Assembly: GCF_913062585.1 (NCBI RefSeq)
Contig: NZ_CAJXWX010000017.1
Coordinates: forward strand, 1-64,000
Length of the DNA: 64,000 nt
Reading direction: 5' to 3'
Source: an uncultured Sphingomonas sp.
GTDB lineage: Bacteria; Pseudomonadota; Alphaproteobacteria; Sphingomonadales; Sphingomonadaceae
Position numbers and translations under genes: made by a program. Shown piece by piece: positions 27,662 through 35,970 of the stretch (positions are counted from its first letter, which is position 1; every line of letters begins with the position of its first letter). Below the pieces are notes generated by a model. It ran no database searches and was not told the origin of the DNA. It was given only the letters and a program-made list of their open reading frames with translations.

Positions 27662-28777
27662 TTACACCCGCATCGGCATCAGCACGTAGAGTGCGGGCGC
27701 CTTGTCATTCTCGCGGATCAGCGTTGGCGCGGCGGCGTCGGCCAGGTGGACTTCGACCAGGTCGCTGTCGATCTGGCCGAGAATGTCGAGCAGATAGCGA
27801 CTGTTGAAGCCGATCTCGAAGCCCAGCGAGGTGTACTCACCCGGCACCTCTTCCGACGCGGTGCCGTTTTCGGGGCTGGTCACCGACAGGGTGATCCGGT
27901 CGCGGTCCAGCGCCATCTTCACCGCGCGGGTCTTCTCCGTCGCGATGGTCGAGACGCGGTCGACGCCCTGCATGAATGCCTTGGGGTCCAGCTTCAGGAT
28001 CTTGTCGTTCGCGGTCGGGATGACGCGGCTATAATCGGGGAAGGTGCCGTCGATCAGCTTGGAGGTCAGGATCGCCTGGCCCAGGTCGAAGCGGATCTTG
28101 GTGCCCGACAGCGACACGCCGACCGAGCCGTCCACCTCGTCGAGCAGCTTGCGCAACTCGCCCACGCACTTCCGCGGCACGATCACGTCGGGCATCCCCT
28201 CGGCGCCGTTCGGACGCTCGATGGTGACGCGCGCCAGACGGTGGCCGTCCGTCGCGGCGGCCTTCAGCACCGGCGCGCCATTATCCTCGGCGACGTGCAG
28301 AAAGATGCCGTTGAGGTAATAGCGCGTCTCTTCGGTCGAGATGGCGAAGCGCGTCTTGTCGATGATCTGCTTGAGCAGCTCGACCGGCAGCTCGAACTGG
28401 GTCGGCAGCTCGCCCTCCGCGATCACCGGGAAGTCGTCACGCGGCAGGGTGCCGAGCGAGAAGCGCGCGCGGCCCGCCACGATCGTCATGCGACCATCGG
28501 CGGCGGTCAGCTGGACCTGCGCACCCTCGGGCAGCTTGCGCGCGATATCGAACAGAGTGTGCGCCGACACGGTGGTCGAACCCGGCTGGTCGACGGCGGC
28601 GGCGACGCTGTCGTTGATCTGGAGGTCCAGATCGGTCGCCATCATGCGCAGCTGCCCCTCGGCCGTGGCTTCCAGCAGCACGTTGGACAGGATCGGAATC
28701 GTGTTCCGCCGCTCCACCACCGACTGGACATGGCTCAACCCCTTGAGCAGCGTTGCGCGTTCGATCGTCGCCTTCAT
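27662..28777 (-). CDS. dnaN: DNA polymerase III sliding clamp (beta subunit)
   Basis: The clamp, about 371 aa, consists of three similar domains: MKATIERATLLKGLSHVQSVVERRNTIPILSNVLLEA (domain 1 start), AISTEETRYYLNGIFLH (domain 2), and the C-terminal ALYVLMPMRV, which is the hydrophobic partner-binding tail. It encircles DNA and tethers Pol III. The start is the ATG at 28777, with GGGGGA upstream; the longer open frame to 28888 is not needed. Next upstream is a porin-like gene, so the dnaA gene usual in other bacteria is not adjacent. Confidence 0.97.
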   Translation of the reverse strand: MKATIERATLLKGLSHVQSVVERRNTIPILSNVLLEATAEGQLRMMATDLDLQINDSVAAAVDQPGSTTVSAHTLFDIARKLPEGAQVQLTAADGRMTIVAGRARFSLGTLPRDDFPVIAEGELPTQFELPVELLKQIIDKTRFAISTEETRYYLNGIFLHVAEDNGAPVLKAAATDGHRLARVTIERPNGAEGMPDVIVPRKCVGELRKLLDEVDGSVGVSLSGTKIRFDLGQAILTSKLIDGTFPDYSRVIPTANDKILKLDPKAFMQGVDRVSTIATEKTRAVKMALDRDRITLSVTSPENGTASEEVPGEYTSLGFEIGFNSRYLLDILGQIDSDLVEVHLADAAAPTLIRENDKAPALYVLMPMRV

Positions 28778-28928
28778 CTCGAAATCCCCCGCCGGAACGA
28801 CCGCATGGTCCGATTCCGATAGTGATAAATGGCCTTGGTTCCTACCCGCGAAGAAGGGGCCGGAGCAAGGCTCCGACCCCTCCAACATTGGGGTAAAACC
28901 ACCGTTAATGTGGAAAACCCGCGATCCT

Positions 28929-29537
28929 TTAGAAACGCAGACCCAGTCCCGCCATCAGCTGGTGGCGGTTCGGGTTGATGCCGACGCCGTCCAGTTCGTC
29001 ATAATGGGAATAGCGATATTCGCCCTTCACGAAGGTGTTGGGGCTGATCGCATATTCCAGGCCGGCGCCCAGGCGATAGCCGCCGACTTCCTGCGAATTG
29101 ACGGTCGTCACGCCCGCGGTGGTGTAGCGCGCATCGAACTTGGCGTTGGTGTAACCCGCCTTCAGATAACCCATCGCGACCGGCGAGATGATGTAGCCGA
29201 CGCGGCCACCGGCATAGAGATCGCGGCCCGCACCCAGGCGGAACTCGTCGCCCGGCACGCGGATGCCGTTGCTGCGCGTGTCCGAGCTGCTGCCCGAAAT
29301 CTCGCCCTCGGCGCCCAGCACCACCGGGCCCGCCGGAATGTCGTATCCGATCGCGGCGCCATAGAGCACGCCGTCGCTCGAACTCTTGTCTTGACCCTGA
29401 CGATCGTTGAGGCTGTCATAACCGATCAGGCCCTCGACGCGGAATCCCGTGAAGGGCTGCGCGGTCTGGGCGGCGGCGGGGGCGGCCGCAGCGACCGCGG
29501 CCGAGGTCGCCAGGGCGGCGAGCATGAGCTTACGCAT
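28929..29537 (-). CDS. outer-membrane beta-barrel protein
   Basis: This small OmpA-like barrel (OMP_b-brl fold), about 202 aa, starts with a signal peptide (MRKLMLAALATSAAVAAAAPAAAQ). Alternating barrel strands follow (GFRVEGLIGYDSL, VLYGAAIGYDIPAGPVVLGAEGEIS, LYAGGRVGYIISPVAMGYLKAGY, YRLGAGLEYAISPNTFVKGEYRYSHYD) and the chain ends in an aromatic residue (GLGLRF), as outer-membrane barrels do. It is a common sphingomonad surface porin-like protein. The start is the ATG at 29537 with GGAG upstream; the frame continues to 29618 without a ribosome site. Confidence 0.9.
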   Translation of the reverse strand: MRKLMLAALATSAAVAAAAPAAAQTAQPFTGFRVEGLIGYDSLNDRQGQDKSSSDGVLYGAAIGYDIPAGPVVLGAEGEISGSSSDTRSNGIRVPGDEFRLGAGRDLYAGGRVGYIISPVAMGYLKAGYTNAKFDARYTTAGVTTVNSQEVGGYRLGAGLEYAISPNTFVKGEYRYSHYDELDGVGINPNRHQLMAGLGLRF

Positions 29538-29682
29538 ACATGATACTCCATTACTGTACTGGCCGCCGTTACATTCGGCGGTCGGCGCACCAATGGCCCG
29601 AAAGCCGCTGCGTTGCATGAACCTCAGCTAAACAGGAAAAACCGTTGCATCCCGGCAACAGCCGCGACAGGGATCGGCGGCC

Positions 29683-30339
29683 ATGACCGCGCACCCCGCC
29701 CCGCCCCGACGCCCCGTTGCCCGGAAGGGCCGCGACTATATCGCCCGGCATGGCGAGACGGTGTTCAACCGGATCGGCCGCATCCAGGGCGACCGGGTGG
29801 AGCTGCACACGCCGCTGACCCGCAAGGGCTTCGCGCAGGCCGAGGCGATCGGCGAGTCGTTGCGCGAACGGCTGGGCGAGGCGCCCGCGCTGACGCTCTG
29901 GTCCTCGCCGACGGGGCGCGCGCTTCAGACGCTGTCGGTGATCGCCGAGCATCTGAACCTCGACTGGCATGGGACCAGGCAGGATCTACGGCTGATCGAA
30001 CTGGGCTTCGGCAGCTGGGGCGGGCAGGATTTCGCCGCGCTGGCCACGATCCACGGCTCCATCGTCCATCCGCACGGCATGGCGGTGGGCGCGCCCGATG
30101 GCGAAACCTATGCGCAGATGGCCGCCCGGCTGAGCGCCTGGGTCGCCGATACGGCCGATCATGACGGCGACCGGCTGATCCTGATGCACGGCCTGTCGAG
30201 CCGGGTGCTGCGCGGGCTGATGCTGGGTCTGGCCGATGATCCCCTGTGCGGCGTGCCCGTCGCCGAACGCCTGCCGCAGGGGTCCATCGTCATGATCGAG
30301 GGCGGGCGCGAGACGCTGATCCACCGGCCCGCGCCATGA
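29683..30339 (+). CDS. histidine phosphatase family protein
   Basis: The 218-aa member of the phosphoglycerate-mutase-like superfamily has the phospho-histidine motif RHGET (residues 25-29 in YIARHGETVFN), the SSPTGRALQT segment and a late histidine in LILMHGLSSRVLRG. The substrate is unknown; relatives act on small phosphorylated molecules. The ATG at 29683 is preceded by ACAGGGA. Its stop overlaps the next gene's start as ATGA, so the two genes are translationally coupled. It is preceded by an outer-membrane protein gene on the opposite strand. Confidence 0.9.
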   Translation: MTAHPAPPRRPVARKGRDYIARHGETVFNRIGRIQGDRVELHTPLTRKGFAQAEAIGESLRERLGEAPALTLWSSPTGRALQTLSVIAEHLNLDWHGTRQDLRLIELGFGSWGGQDFAALATIHGSIVHPHGMAVGAPDGETYAQMAARLSAWVADTADHDGDRLILMHGLSSRVLRGLMLGLADDPLCGVPVAERLPQGSIVMIEGGRETLIHRPAP

Positions 30340-30803
30340 AGCGGCTGGCGCTGATCATGGCGCTGATCGCCGCCCCCGTCCTCGCGCGCGAGACGATCGG
30401 CATCTATAAGGGCTGGGGCGCGTTTCGCGATCCCGATCGCTGCTATGCCATCGCCAAGCCATTACTGGCGAACGGCCGCGCCGGCGGTTTCGCCAGCGTC
30501 GGGACCTGGCCCGCCAAGCGGCTGCGCGCCTCCTTCTCCCTTCATCTGAGCACCCCGCGCGACCGCGCCGCGCCGGTGACGCTGGCGATCGGCGAACGGC
30601 GCTTCCCGCTGGTCGGCTCTGCGCAGGACGTCTGGGCCCCCGACGCGGCGACCGATCACGCGCTGGTCGTCGCCATGCGATCGGGCCGCAGCATGAGCGC
30701 CTCGACCGTCGACCCGCGCCACCGCCCCTTCGCCGACACCTATGCGCTGGCCGGCGCGGCGGCGGCGATCGACGCGGCGACACTGGCGTGTGTGACGGGT
30801 TAA
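30336..30803 (+). CDS. secreted protein resembling invasion-associated locus B (IalB)
   Basis: The 155-aa product has a signal peptide ([17 protein letters not shown]) and a mature domain resembling the IalB-type fold: [20 protein letters not shown] at the start, a central [19 protein letters not shown], and a C-terminal [20 protein letters not shown]. Members are small periplasmic proteins of unclear function. The ATG overlaps the phosphatase stop (ATGA), so the two are co-expressed. A compound repeat follows, then rlmN on the same strand. Confidence 0.75.
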   Translation: MKRLALIMALIAAPVLARETIGIYKGWGAFRDPDRCYAIAKPLLANGRAGGFASVGTWPAKRLRASFSLHLSTPRDRAAPVTLAIGERRFPLVGSAQDVWAPDAATDHALVVAMRSGRSMSASTVDPRHRPFADTYALAGAAAAIDAATLACVTG

Positions 30804-30809
30804 GAATTT

Positions 30810-30925
30810 TCCTCCCCTGGAAGGGGAGGTGGCGCGCGTAGCGCGTCGGAGGGGTGTCCCGCTATCGAGAGGGCGATACCCCTCCGTCAGGCCTTCGGCC
30901 TGCCACCTCCCCTTGCAGGGGAGGA
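30810..30925. repeat. compound inverted repeat, copy 7 (REPIN-like)
   Basis: The left arm is CCTCCCCTGGAAGGGGAGG with inner stem GCGCG-TA-GCGCG-like. The right inner stem is CAGGCC-TTC-GGCCTG, and the core holds CTATCGAGAG. Its right edge GGGGAGGA directly abuts an ATG (30925). Confidence 0.9.
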
Positions 30926-30960
30926 TGGAAATCCTCGCCATTTTGCGCTATGGCGAGCGC

Positions 30961-32169
30961 ATGCAGACAGTTTCGGCCGCCCTCATGCCCATTCCGGGGC
31001 ACATCGACCCCGTGCCCGTGCCGCGCGGCGTGCAGCCGCGTCCCGATGGGCGCGTCGACCTGATCGGCCTGACCAAGGACCAGTTGCGCGAGGCGTTGCT
31101 GTCGGCGGGCATGGAGCCGAAACAGGCCAAGCTGCGCTCCAAGCAGATCTGGCACTGGCTCTATAATCGCGGCGCGGTGCGCTTTGCCGACATGACCGAC
31201 ATCGCCAAGGCGCAGCACCCCTGGCTGGAGGAACGCTTCGTCATCGGCCGTCCCGAGGTGGTCGAGGCGCAGGTGTCGAACGACGGCACGCGCAAATGGC
31301 TGCTCCGCTCGGCCGACGGGCAGGATTACGAGATGGTGTTCATCCCCGACGCCGATCGGGGCACCCTGTGCGTGTCGAGCCAGGTCGGCTGCACGCTGAA
31401 CTGCCGTTTCTGCCACACCGGCACGATGCGCCTGGTCCGCAACCTGACCGCCGGCGAGATCGTCGGGCAGGTGATGCTGGCGCGCGACTCGCTGGGCGAA
31501 TGGCCCAGCCAGCCCGAGGGGCGGATGCTGACCAACATCGTCATGATGGGCATGGGCGAGCCGCTCTATAATTTCGATGCGGTGCGCGATGCGCTGAAGC
31601 TGGTGATGGACGGCGACGGCCTGGCACTGTCCAAGCGTCGCATCACCCTGTCGACCAGCGGCGTCGTCCCGATGATGGCGCGCGCGGGCGAAGAGATCGG
31701 CGTCAATCTGGCCGTCTCGCTCCATGCCGTGACCAAGGACGTGCGCGACGAGATCGTGCCGCTCAACAAGAAATACGGCATCGAGGAACTGCTTCAGGCC
31801 TGTGCCGACTATCCGGGCGCGAACAATGCCCGGCGCATCACCTTCGAATATGTGATGCTGAAGGACAAGAACGACTCGGATGCCGATGCGCACGAGCTGG
31901 TCCGCCTGCTTCGCCAGTTCAAGCTGCCCGCCAAGGTGAACCTGATCCCGTTCAACCCCTGGCCCGGCGCGCCCTATGAATGTTCGGACCCGGAGCGGAT
32001 TCGCCGCTTCTCCGACATCGTGTTCGAGGCGGGGATCTCCGCGCCGGTCCGCACGCCGCGCGGCCGCGACATCGACGCGGCCTGCGGCCAGCTGAAGACC
32101 GCCGCCGAGAAGAAGAGCCGGGCGCAGCTGGACCGCGAGGCGGAAGAGAAGTTCGCGGCACTGGGGTGA
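30961..32169 (+). CDS. rlmN: 23S rRNA (adenine-2503-C2)-methyltransferase
   Basis: The 402-aa radical-SAM methyltransferase methylates 23S A2503 and also tRNA A37. Radical-SAM cysteines are CTLNCRFC in [15 protein letters not shown], followed by [15 protein letters not shown], the [17 protein letters not shown] segment, and the methyl-accepting Cys near the C-terminus in [13 protein letters not shown]. The N-terminal recognition domain ([21 protein letters not shown] … [13 protein letters not shown]) is complete. The ATG at 30961 ([13 protein letters not shown]) is preferred; an in-frame ATG at 30925 would use the repeat edge as its ribosome site and add 12 residues. Confidence 0.96.
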   Translation: MQTVSAALMPIPGHIDPVPVPRGVQPRPDGRVDLIGLTKDQLREALLSAGMEPKQAKLRSKQIWHWLYNRGAVRFADMTDIAKAQHPWLEERFVIGRPEVVEAQVSNDGTRKWLLRSADGQDYEMVFIPDADRGTLCVSSQVGCTLNCRFCHTGTMRLVRNLTAGEIVGQVMLARDSLGEWPSQPEGRMLTNIVMMGMGEPLYNFDAVRDALKLVMDGDGLALSKRRITLSTSGVVPMMARAGEEIGVNLAVSLHAVTKDVRDEIVPLNKKYGIEELLQACADYPGANNARRITFEYVMLKDKNDSDADAHELVRLLRQFKLPAKVNLIPFNPWPGAPYECSDPERIRRFSDIVFEAGISAPVRTPRGRDIDAACGQLKTAAEKKSRAQLDREAEEKFAALG

Positions 32170-32173
32170 TATT

Positions 32174-32293
32174 TTCCTCCCCTGCAAGGGGAGGTGGCAG
32201 GCCGAAGGCCTGACGGAGGGGTGTCACCCTCTCGAGAGCGGGACACCCCTCCACCATGCTGCGCATGGTCCCCCTCCCCTTGCAGGGGAGGAA
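32174..32293. repeat. compound inverted repeat, copy 8 (REPIN-like)
   Basis: The left arm is CCTCCCCTGCAAGGGGAGG, with left inner stem CAGGCC-GAA-GGCCTG and right CCATGC-TGC-GCATGG. The core holds CCTCTCGAGAG. It lies between rlmN and the TSUP gene. Confidence 0.9.
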
Positions 32294-32361
32294 TATCCAA
32301 GTGCTTGCCCCCCGCCTTTGGATAAGGCACGGAAGCCTCGCGCCATGCGTTACCCAGCCCG

Positions 32362-33120
32362 ATGACCGACTGGACCTTCCTCGCCCTCGCCGCCGCCGGG
32401 GGCTTTGTCGGGGGTGCGATGAACGCGCTGGCGGGCGGGGGCAGTTTCTCGACCATGCCGACGCTGATCGCGCTCGGCCTGCCCTCCACCATCGCCAACG
32501 CCACCTCCAATGTCGCGCTGCAGCCCGCCGCCATGGCCAGCGTCTGGGCCTATCGCCACGGCCTGGAGCCGGTGATGGGCGTGACGATGCGGCGCATGGC
32601 GGTGCTGACCTTCGTCTTTGCGCTGCTGGGCAGCATCCTACTCTTCCTCACCCCGCCGCGCGCCTTCGACCTGATCGTGCCCTGGCTGCTGCTGACCGCG
32701 ACGCTGGCCATTGCGGGCGGGCGCCATGCCTCGGACTGGCTGGCGCGGATCGCCAGGCCCGGCCCGCGCGCGCTGATGAGTGCGCAGGCGGTGCTGGGCA
32801 TCTATGGTGGCTATTTCGGCGGCGGCATCGGCATGATGGTGACCGCCGCCTGGGGGCTGTTGTCGGGCCGCAACCCGGCACAGCTCGCAGCACCCCGCAC
32901 GCTGATGCTGGCGACCGCCAATGCGGCGGCGACCTTCGTCTTCGTCGTCACCGGCATGGTGGCCTGGGCGCAGTGCCTGCCGATGCTGGCGGGCGGCATC
33001 GTCGGCGGGTGGAGCGGCGCGCTGATCGGGCGCAAGCTGCCCGCCGGGCTGATCCGCGGGTGGACGCTGCTCCTGACGACGGTGACGACGGCGGTGTTCT
33101 TCTGGCGGGGCTATGCCTGA
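32362..33120 (+). CDS. TSUP family transporter (TauE/SafE)
   Basis: The 252-aa permease has about eight hydrophobic segments. The N-terminal half has GGFVGGAMNALAGGGSFSTMPTLIALGLPSTIANATSN, the signature stretch of TauE/SafE, and the second half repeats it with VLGIYGGYFGGGIGMMVTAAWGLLSG. The family moves sulfur or carbon compounds such as sulfite, taurine derivatives or sulfolactate; the substrate here is not evident. It lies downstream of rlmN after a compound repeat. Its last ten bases overlap the opposing hypothetical gene. The ribosome site is weak. Confidence 0.88.
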   Translation: MTDWTFLALAAAGGFVGGAMNALAGGGSFSTMPTLIALGLPSTIANATSNVALQPAAMASVWAYRHGLEPVMGVTMRRMAVLTFVFALLGSILLFLTPPRAFDLIVPWLLLTATLAIAGGRHASDWLARIARPGPRALMSAQAVLGIYGGYFGGGIGMMVTAAWGLLSGRNPAQLAAPRTLMLATANAAATFVFVVTGMVAWAQCLPMLAGGIVGGWSGALIGRKLPAGLIRGWTLLLTTVTTAVFFWRGYA

Positions 33121-33554
33121 CAGGCCGTGACCGGCGGCAGGACGGCCATGGCCTCCTGCTCCACCGCCAGCGCGCGGATCGCGACATCCTCGCGGCGCAG
33201 CCACTGCGCGATCGCGAAGCGCAGCTCGGCGACGTCATGGCGATAACCGGACCAGTCCTCGACGACCGCCTCGGTCGGCCAGCGCGACACGAAACTGGAT
33301 ATGCGATGGCGATAGGCGGGCATGTCGGCCTGCAACGCCAGCCAGGCCGCCCCGCTCGGCCTATCCGCCAGCCGTTCGGCGAGAGGATTCACGGTCGTCA
33401 CGAACCAGGCGGCCCTTTGCCGGCTGGCGTTGGAGATCAGCCAGCGGCTTCGACTGATCGCGGCGACATCGGGCGTGGGCGCATTACACAAAGCGCGGTG
33501 TTCGGTCATGGTGCGCGTCAACGCGGCGCGCATTTCGAGCCATTTGAGCAGCAT
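33111..33554 (-). CDS. hypothetical protein
   Basis: I recognise no family. The 147-aa protein is basic and helical, without a signal peptide or membrane segment. It opens with MLLKWLEMRAALTRTMTEHR, contains a SRSRWLISNASRQRAAWF segment near the middle and ends with WLRREDVAIRALAVEQEAMA. The start is the ATG at 33554, with only a weak ribosome site. It is convergent with the TSUP gene and overlaps it by ten bases. A 277-base gap separates it from the flavin reductase gene; nothing else is seen in that gap except an AT-rich stretch. Confidence 0.6.
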   Translation of the reverse strand: MLLKWLEMRAALTRTMTEHRALCNAPTPDVAAISRSRWLISNASRQRAAWFVTTVNPLAERLADRPSGAAWLALQADMPAYRHRISSFVSRWPTEAVVEDWSGYRHDVAELRFAIAQWLRREDVAIRALAVEQEAMAVLPPVTACQA

Positions 33555-33831
33555 CGGGGTGCCTTTTGATCTAATCGGAAATATCCGCGCTATCACCCCA
33601 TCGGTCCCCACCCCGGTGATATGCGGTCGAACTCTGTCACGGCAGGATCGGCCCACCCCCGGCCATCCTGCCTCATCGCGCCCGGCTCTGCCCCGGCACG
33701 ATGAATATGGCCCTCATATTATCGGATCATCGAATGCCTCCACGCTGGAAGGTCATTCTGACGCCATAACCTCAATTAACTTTTAACGCGGATCCCATTG
33801 CGGTGCAAACGAATGCAAGGGACGATCGCCT

Positions 33832-34452
33832 TTATCCCGGCCGCCGCATCTCGAACCGCGCCGCCTCGGTCACCTCGAAATAGTCGACCGGGCCGCCGCC
33901 CCGCAGGATCGGGCGGGCGCGGGCCGTCTGGTAGATGCCATTCTCGATCAGGTCGGCGGCGATATGGATGCCGACCGCCTCGCCGATGACCAGCCACTGG
34001 TCGAGCTCGCGGCCCTCCTTCGTCTCCAGCCGGATGAGCTGGGTCAGGCGGCATTCGAACGACACGGGGCTTTCGGCCACGCGCGGGGCGGCGACCATCT
34101 GCCCGTCCTGGGCCGTGACGCCGGCCAGACCGAACTCGTCCACCTCGGGCCCGACCATCGCCGCGCTGGCGTTCATCGCATCGGCCAGCGTCATGGTCGC
34201 CAGGTTCCAGGTGAACACCTTCGTATCCGCGACATTGGCGACCGAATCCTTCCACCCCTGCGACGAAAAACCGATCAGCGGCGGGCGGTAGTTGAAGACG
34301 TTGAAAAAGCTGTAAGGTGCCAGATTGTTGACGCCCGCGCTCGACCGGCTGCCGATCCAGCCGATGGGACGCGGCGCGACGATCGCGTTCAGCGGATCAT
34401 GCGCCAGCCCATGACCGTTGACGGGTTCGTAGAAATGCCAGTTGTCGATCAT
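33832..34452 (-). CDS. flavin reductase family protein
   Basis: The 206-aa protein belongs to the flavin reductase-like domain family (FMN-binding split barrel). Sequence marks are MIDNWHFYEPVNGHGLAHDPLNAIVAPRPIGWIGS at the start, LAPYSFFNVFNYRPPLIGFSS, and the segment VEVDE-like GPEVDEFGLAGVTAQDG. It probably reduces FMN or binds it as a cofactor. It is divergent from a cytochrome b561 / molybdopterin oxidoreductase pair with only 25 bases between starts, which implies a shared control region and perhaps a related redox role. No strong ribosome site. Confidence 0.88.
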   Translation of the reverse strand: MIDNWHFYEPVNGHGLAHDPLNAIVAPRPIGWIGSRSSAGVNNLAPYSFFNVFNYRPPLIGFSSQGWKDSVANVADTKVFTWNLATMTLADAMNASAAMVGPEVDEFGLAGVTAQDGQMVAAPRVAESPVSFECRLTQLIRLETKEGRELDQWLVIGEAVGIHIAADLIENGIYQTARARPILRGGGPVDYFEVTEAARFEMRRPG

Positions 34453-34477
34453 GGACAGTCACCGAAAGGGAGTGTGG

Positions 34478-35212
34478 ATGGAAGCCGGAACGCCGACCGA
34501 GCCGGAAAGACCCCCGGAAAAGCCGGGCACCGTCATCCGGCGCCATGGTGTCGTGACGCGCGTCTGGCACTGGGTCAATGCGGTGGCGGTGCTGATCCTG
34601 CTGGGATCGGGGCTGGGCATCTCCAACGCGCATCCCCGGCTCTATTGGGGTCGGTACGGCGCGAATTTCGATCCGGCCTGGGCGACCCTGCCGCATTTCC
34701 CCGGCTGGCTGACCATTCCGGCGCGCTACAACCTGGCCATCTCGCGGCGCTGGCACCTGTTCTTCGCGCTGGTGCTGGGCTTCGGGCTGCTCGCCTATAT
34801 GATCGGCGGGCTGGTCACGCGCCATTTCCAGCGCGACCTGCGCATCCGGGGTCGGGAGCTGCGCCCGTCCGCGATCTGGGCCGACTTTCGGCGGCATCTG
34901 GCGTTCCGTTTCCATGACGAGCACGATCCGAGACGCTACAATCTGTTCCAGAAGCTCAGCTATGTCGCGGTCCTGTTCGTCGCGCTGCCCCTTGCCATCC
35001 TGACCGGCATCGCGCTGTCGCCGGGCATGAACGCGGCATGGCCCTGGGTGCTGGAGATACTCGGCGGGCGGCAATCGGCGCGCTCGATCCACTTCATCAC
35101 CGCAAGCGCGCTGGCGCTGTTCCTCATCGTCCATCTGGTCTTGGTCATTCTGGCCGGACCGCTCAACGAATTACGCTCGATGATCACCGGCCGCTGGAGG
35201 ATACCCGAATGA
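34478..35212 (+). CDS. cytochrome b/b6 domain protein (cytochrome b561-like)
   Basis: The membrane cytochrome, about 244 aa, has four helices and heme-ligand histidines: RHGVVTRVWHWVNAVAVLILLGSGLG (first), RRWHLFFALVLGFGLLAYMIGGL (second), a soluble loop (RDLRIRGRELRPSAIWADF), KLSYVAVLFVALPLAILTGIAL (third) and SIHFITASALALFLIVHLVLVIL (fourth). It probably passes electrons between the quinone pool and the molybdopterin protein encoded next. The ATG at 34478 follows AAAGGGAG; an earlier ATG at 34442 overlaps the divergent gene. Its stop overlaps the next start as ATGA, showing coupling. Confidence 0.88.
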   Translation: MEAGTPTEPERPPEKPGTVIRRHGVVTRVWHWVNAVAVLILLGSGLGISNAHPRLYWGRYGANFDPAWATLPHFPGWLTIPARYNLAISRRWHLFFALVLGFGLLAYMIGGLVTRHFQRDLRIRGRELRPSAIWADFRRHLAFRFHDEHDPRRYNLFQKLSYVAVLFVALPLAILTGIALSPGMNAAWPWVLEILGGRQSARSIHFITASALALFLIVHLVLVILAGPLNELRSMITGRWRIPE

Positions 35213-35952
35213 TACGCCGCCGCACCATCCTGACCGGCGGCGCCGGGCTCCTCCTTGCGGGCTGCGACAAGGTCATCCAGCAGCCGACCGCGCGCAAGAT
35301 CCTGTTCGCGGGCGAGGATATGCAGAGAGGCCTGCAGCGCGCGCTGATGGACCGGGGTGCCCTGGCCCCCGAATATCGCCGCGACCAGATGTCGCCCTTT
35401 TTCCGCACCAACGGCACGCGCAATCCCGGCACGCCCGAATATGCCGCAATGTTGGCCAACCGTTTCGAGGATTGGCGGCTGAAGGTCGGCGGGCTGGTCG
35501 GCAGGCCCCTCTCCCTCTCGCTCAGGCAGATCGGCGAATTTCCCGCCCGCCGCCAGATCACCCGCCACGATTGTGTCGAGGGGTGGAGCGCGATCGGCGA
35601 GTGGATCGGGCCGATGCTCGGCAACATCCTGAAGGCCGCGAATATCAGCAGCCGGGCGCGCTACGTCGTCTTCACCTGCGCCGACCTTTACGGCGGCCAG
35701 CCCTATTACGAATCGCTCGACCTGATCGACGCCTTCCATCCCCAGACGATCCTGGCCTGGGGCATGAACGGGCGAATGCTGGACGTCGGCCACGGCGCGC
35801 CCCTGCGCCTGCGGGTCGAGCGGCAGCTGGGCTACAAGCACGCCAAATATCTGATGCGGATCGATGCGGTAGAGAATCTGTCCAACATAGGTTTGGGCAA
35901 GGGGGGCTACTGGGAAGATCACGTCGATTACGACTGGTATGCCGGGATTTAA
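35209..35952 (+). CDS. molybdopterin-dependent oxidoreductase, Tat lipoprotein
   Basis: The 247-aa sulfite-oxidase-fold protein begins with a twin-arginine signal (MIRRRTILTGGAGLLLAGC) whose lipobox cysteine at 19 suggests a Tat-exported lipoprotein. The Moco-binding cysteine is Cys122 in ITRHDCVEGWSAIGEW, the signature of the sulfite oxidase family; the C-terminal LGYKHAKYLMRIDAV segment is also typical. Substrate unknown. It is coupled to the cytochrome b561 gene (ATGA overlap), giving a membrane-bound oxidoreductase module analogous to, but not the same as, MsrP-MsrQ. The cfa gene follows 18 bases on. Confidence 0.9.
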   Translation: MIRRRTILTGGAGLLLAGCDKVIQQPTARKILFAGEDMQRGLQRALMDRGALAPEYRRDQMSPFFRTNGTRNPGTPEYAAMLANRFEDWRLKVGGLVGRPLSLSLRQIGEFPARRQITRHDCVEGWSAIGEWIGPMLGNILKAANISSRARYVVFTCADLYGGQPYYESLDLIDAFHPQTILAWGMNGRMLDVGHGAPLRLRVERQLGYKHAKYLMRIDAVENLSNIGLGKGGYWEDHVDYDWYAGI

Positions 35953-35970
35953 GGCACTAGTGCGTGCCAT

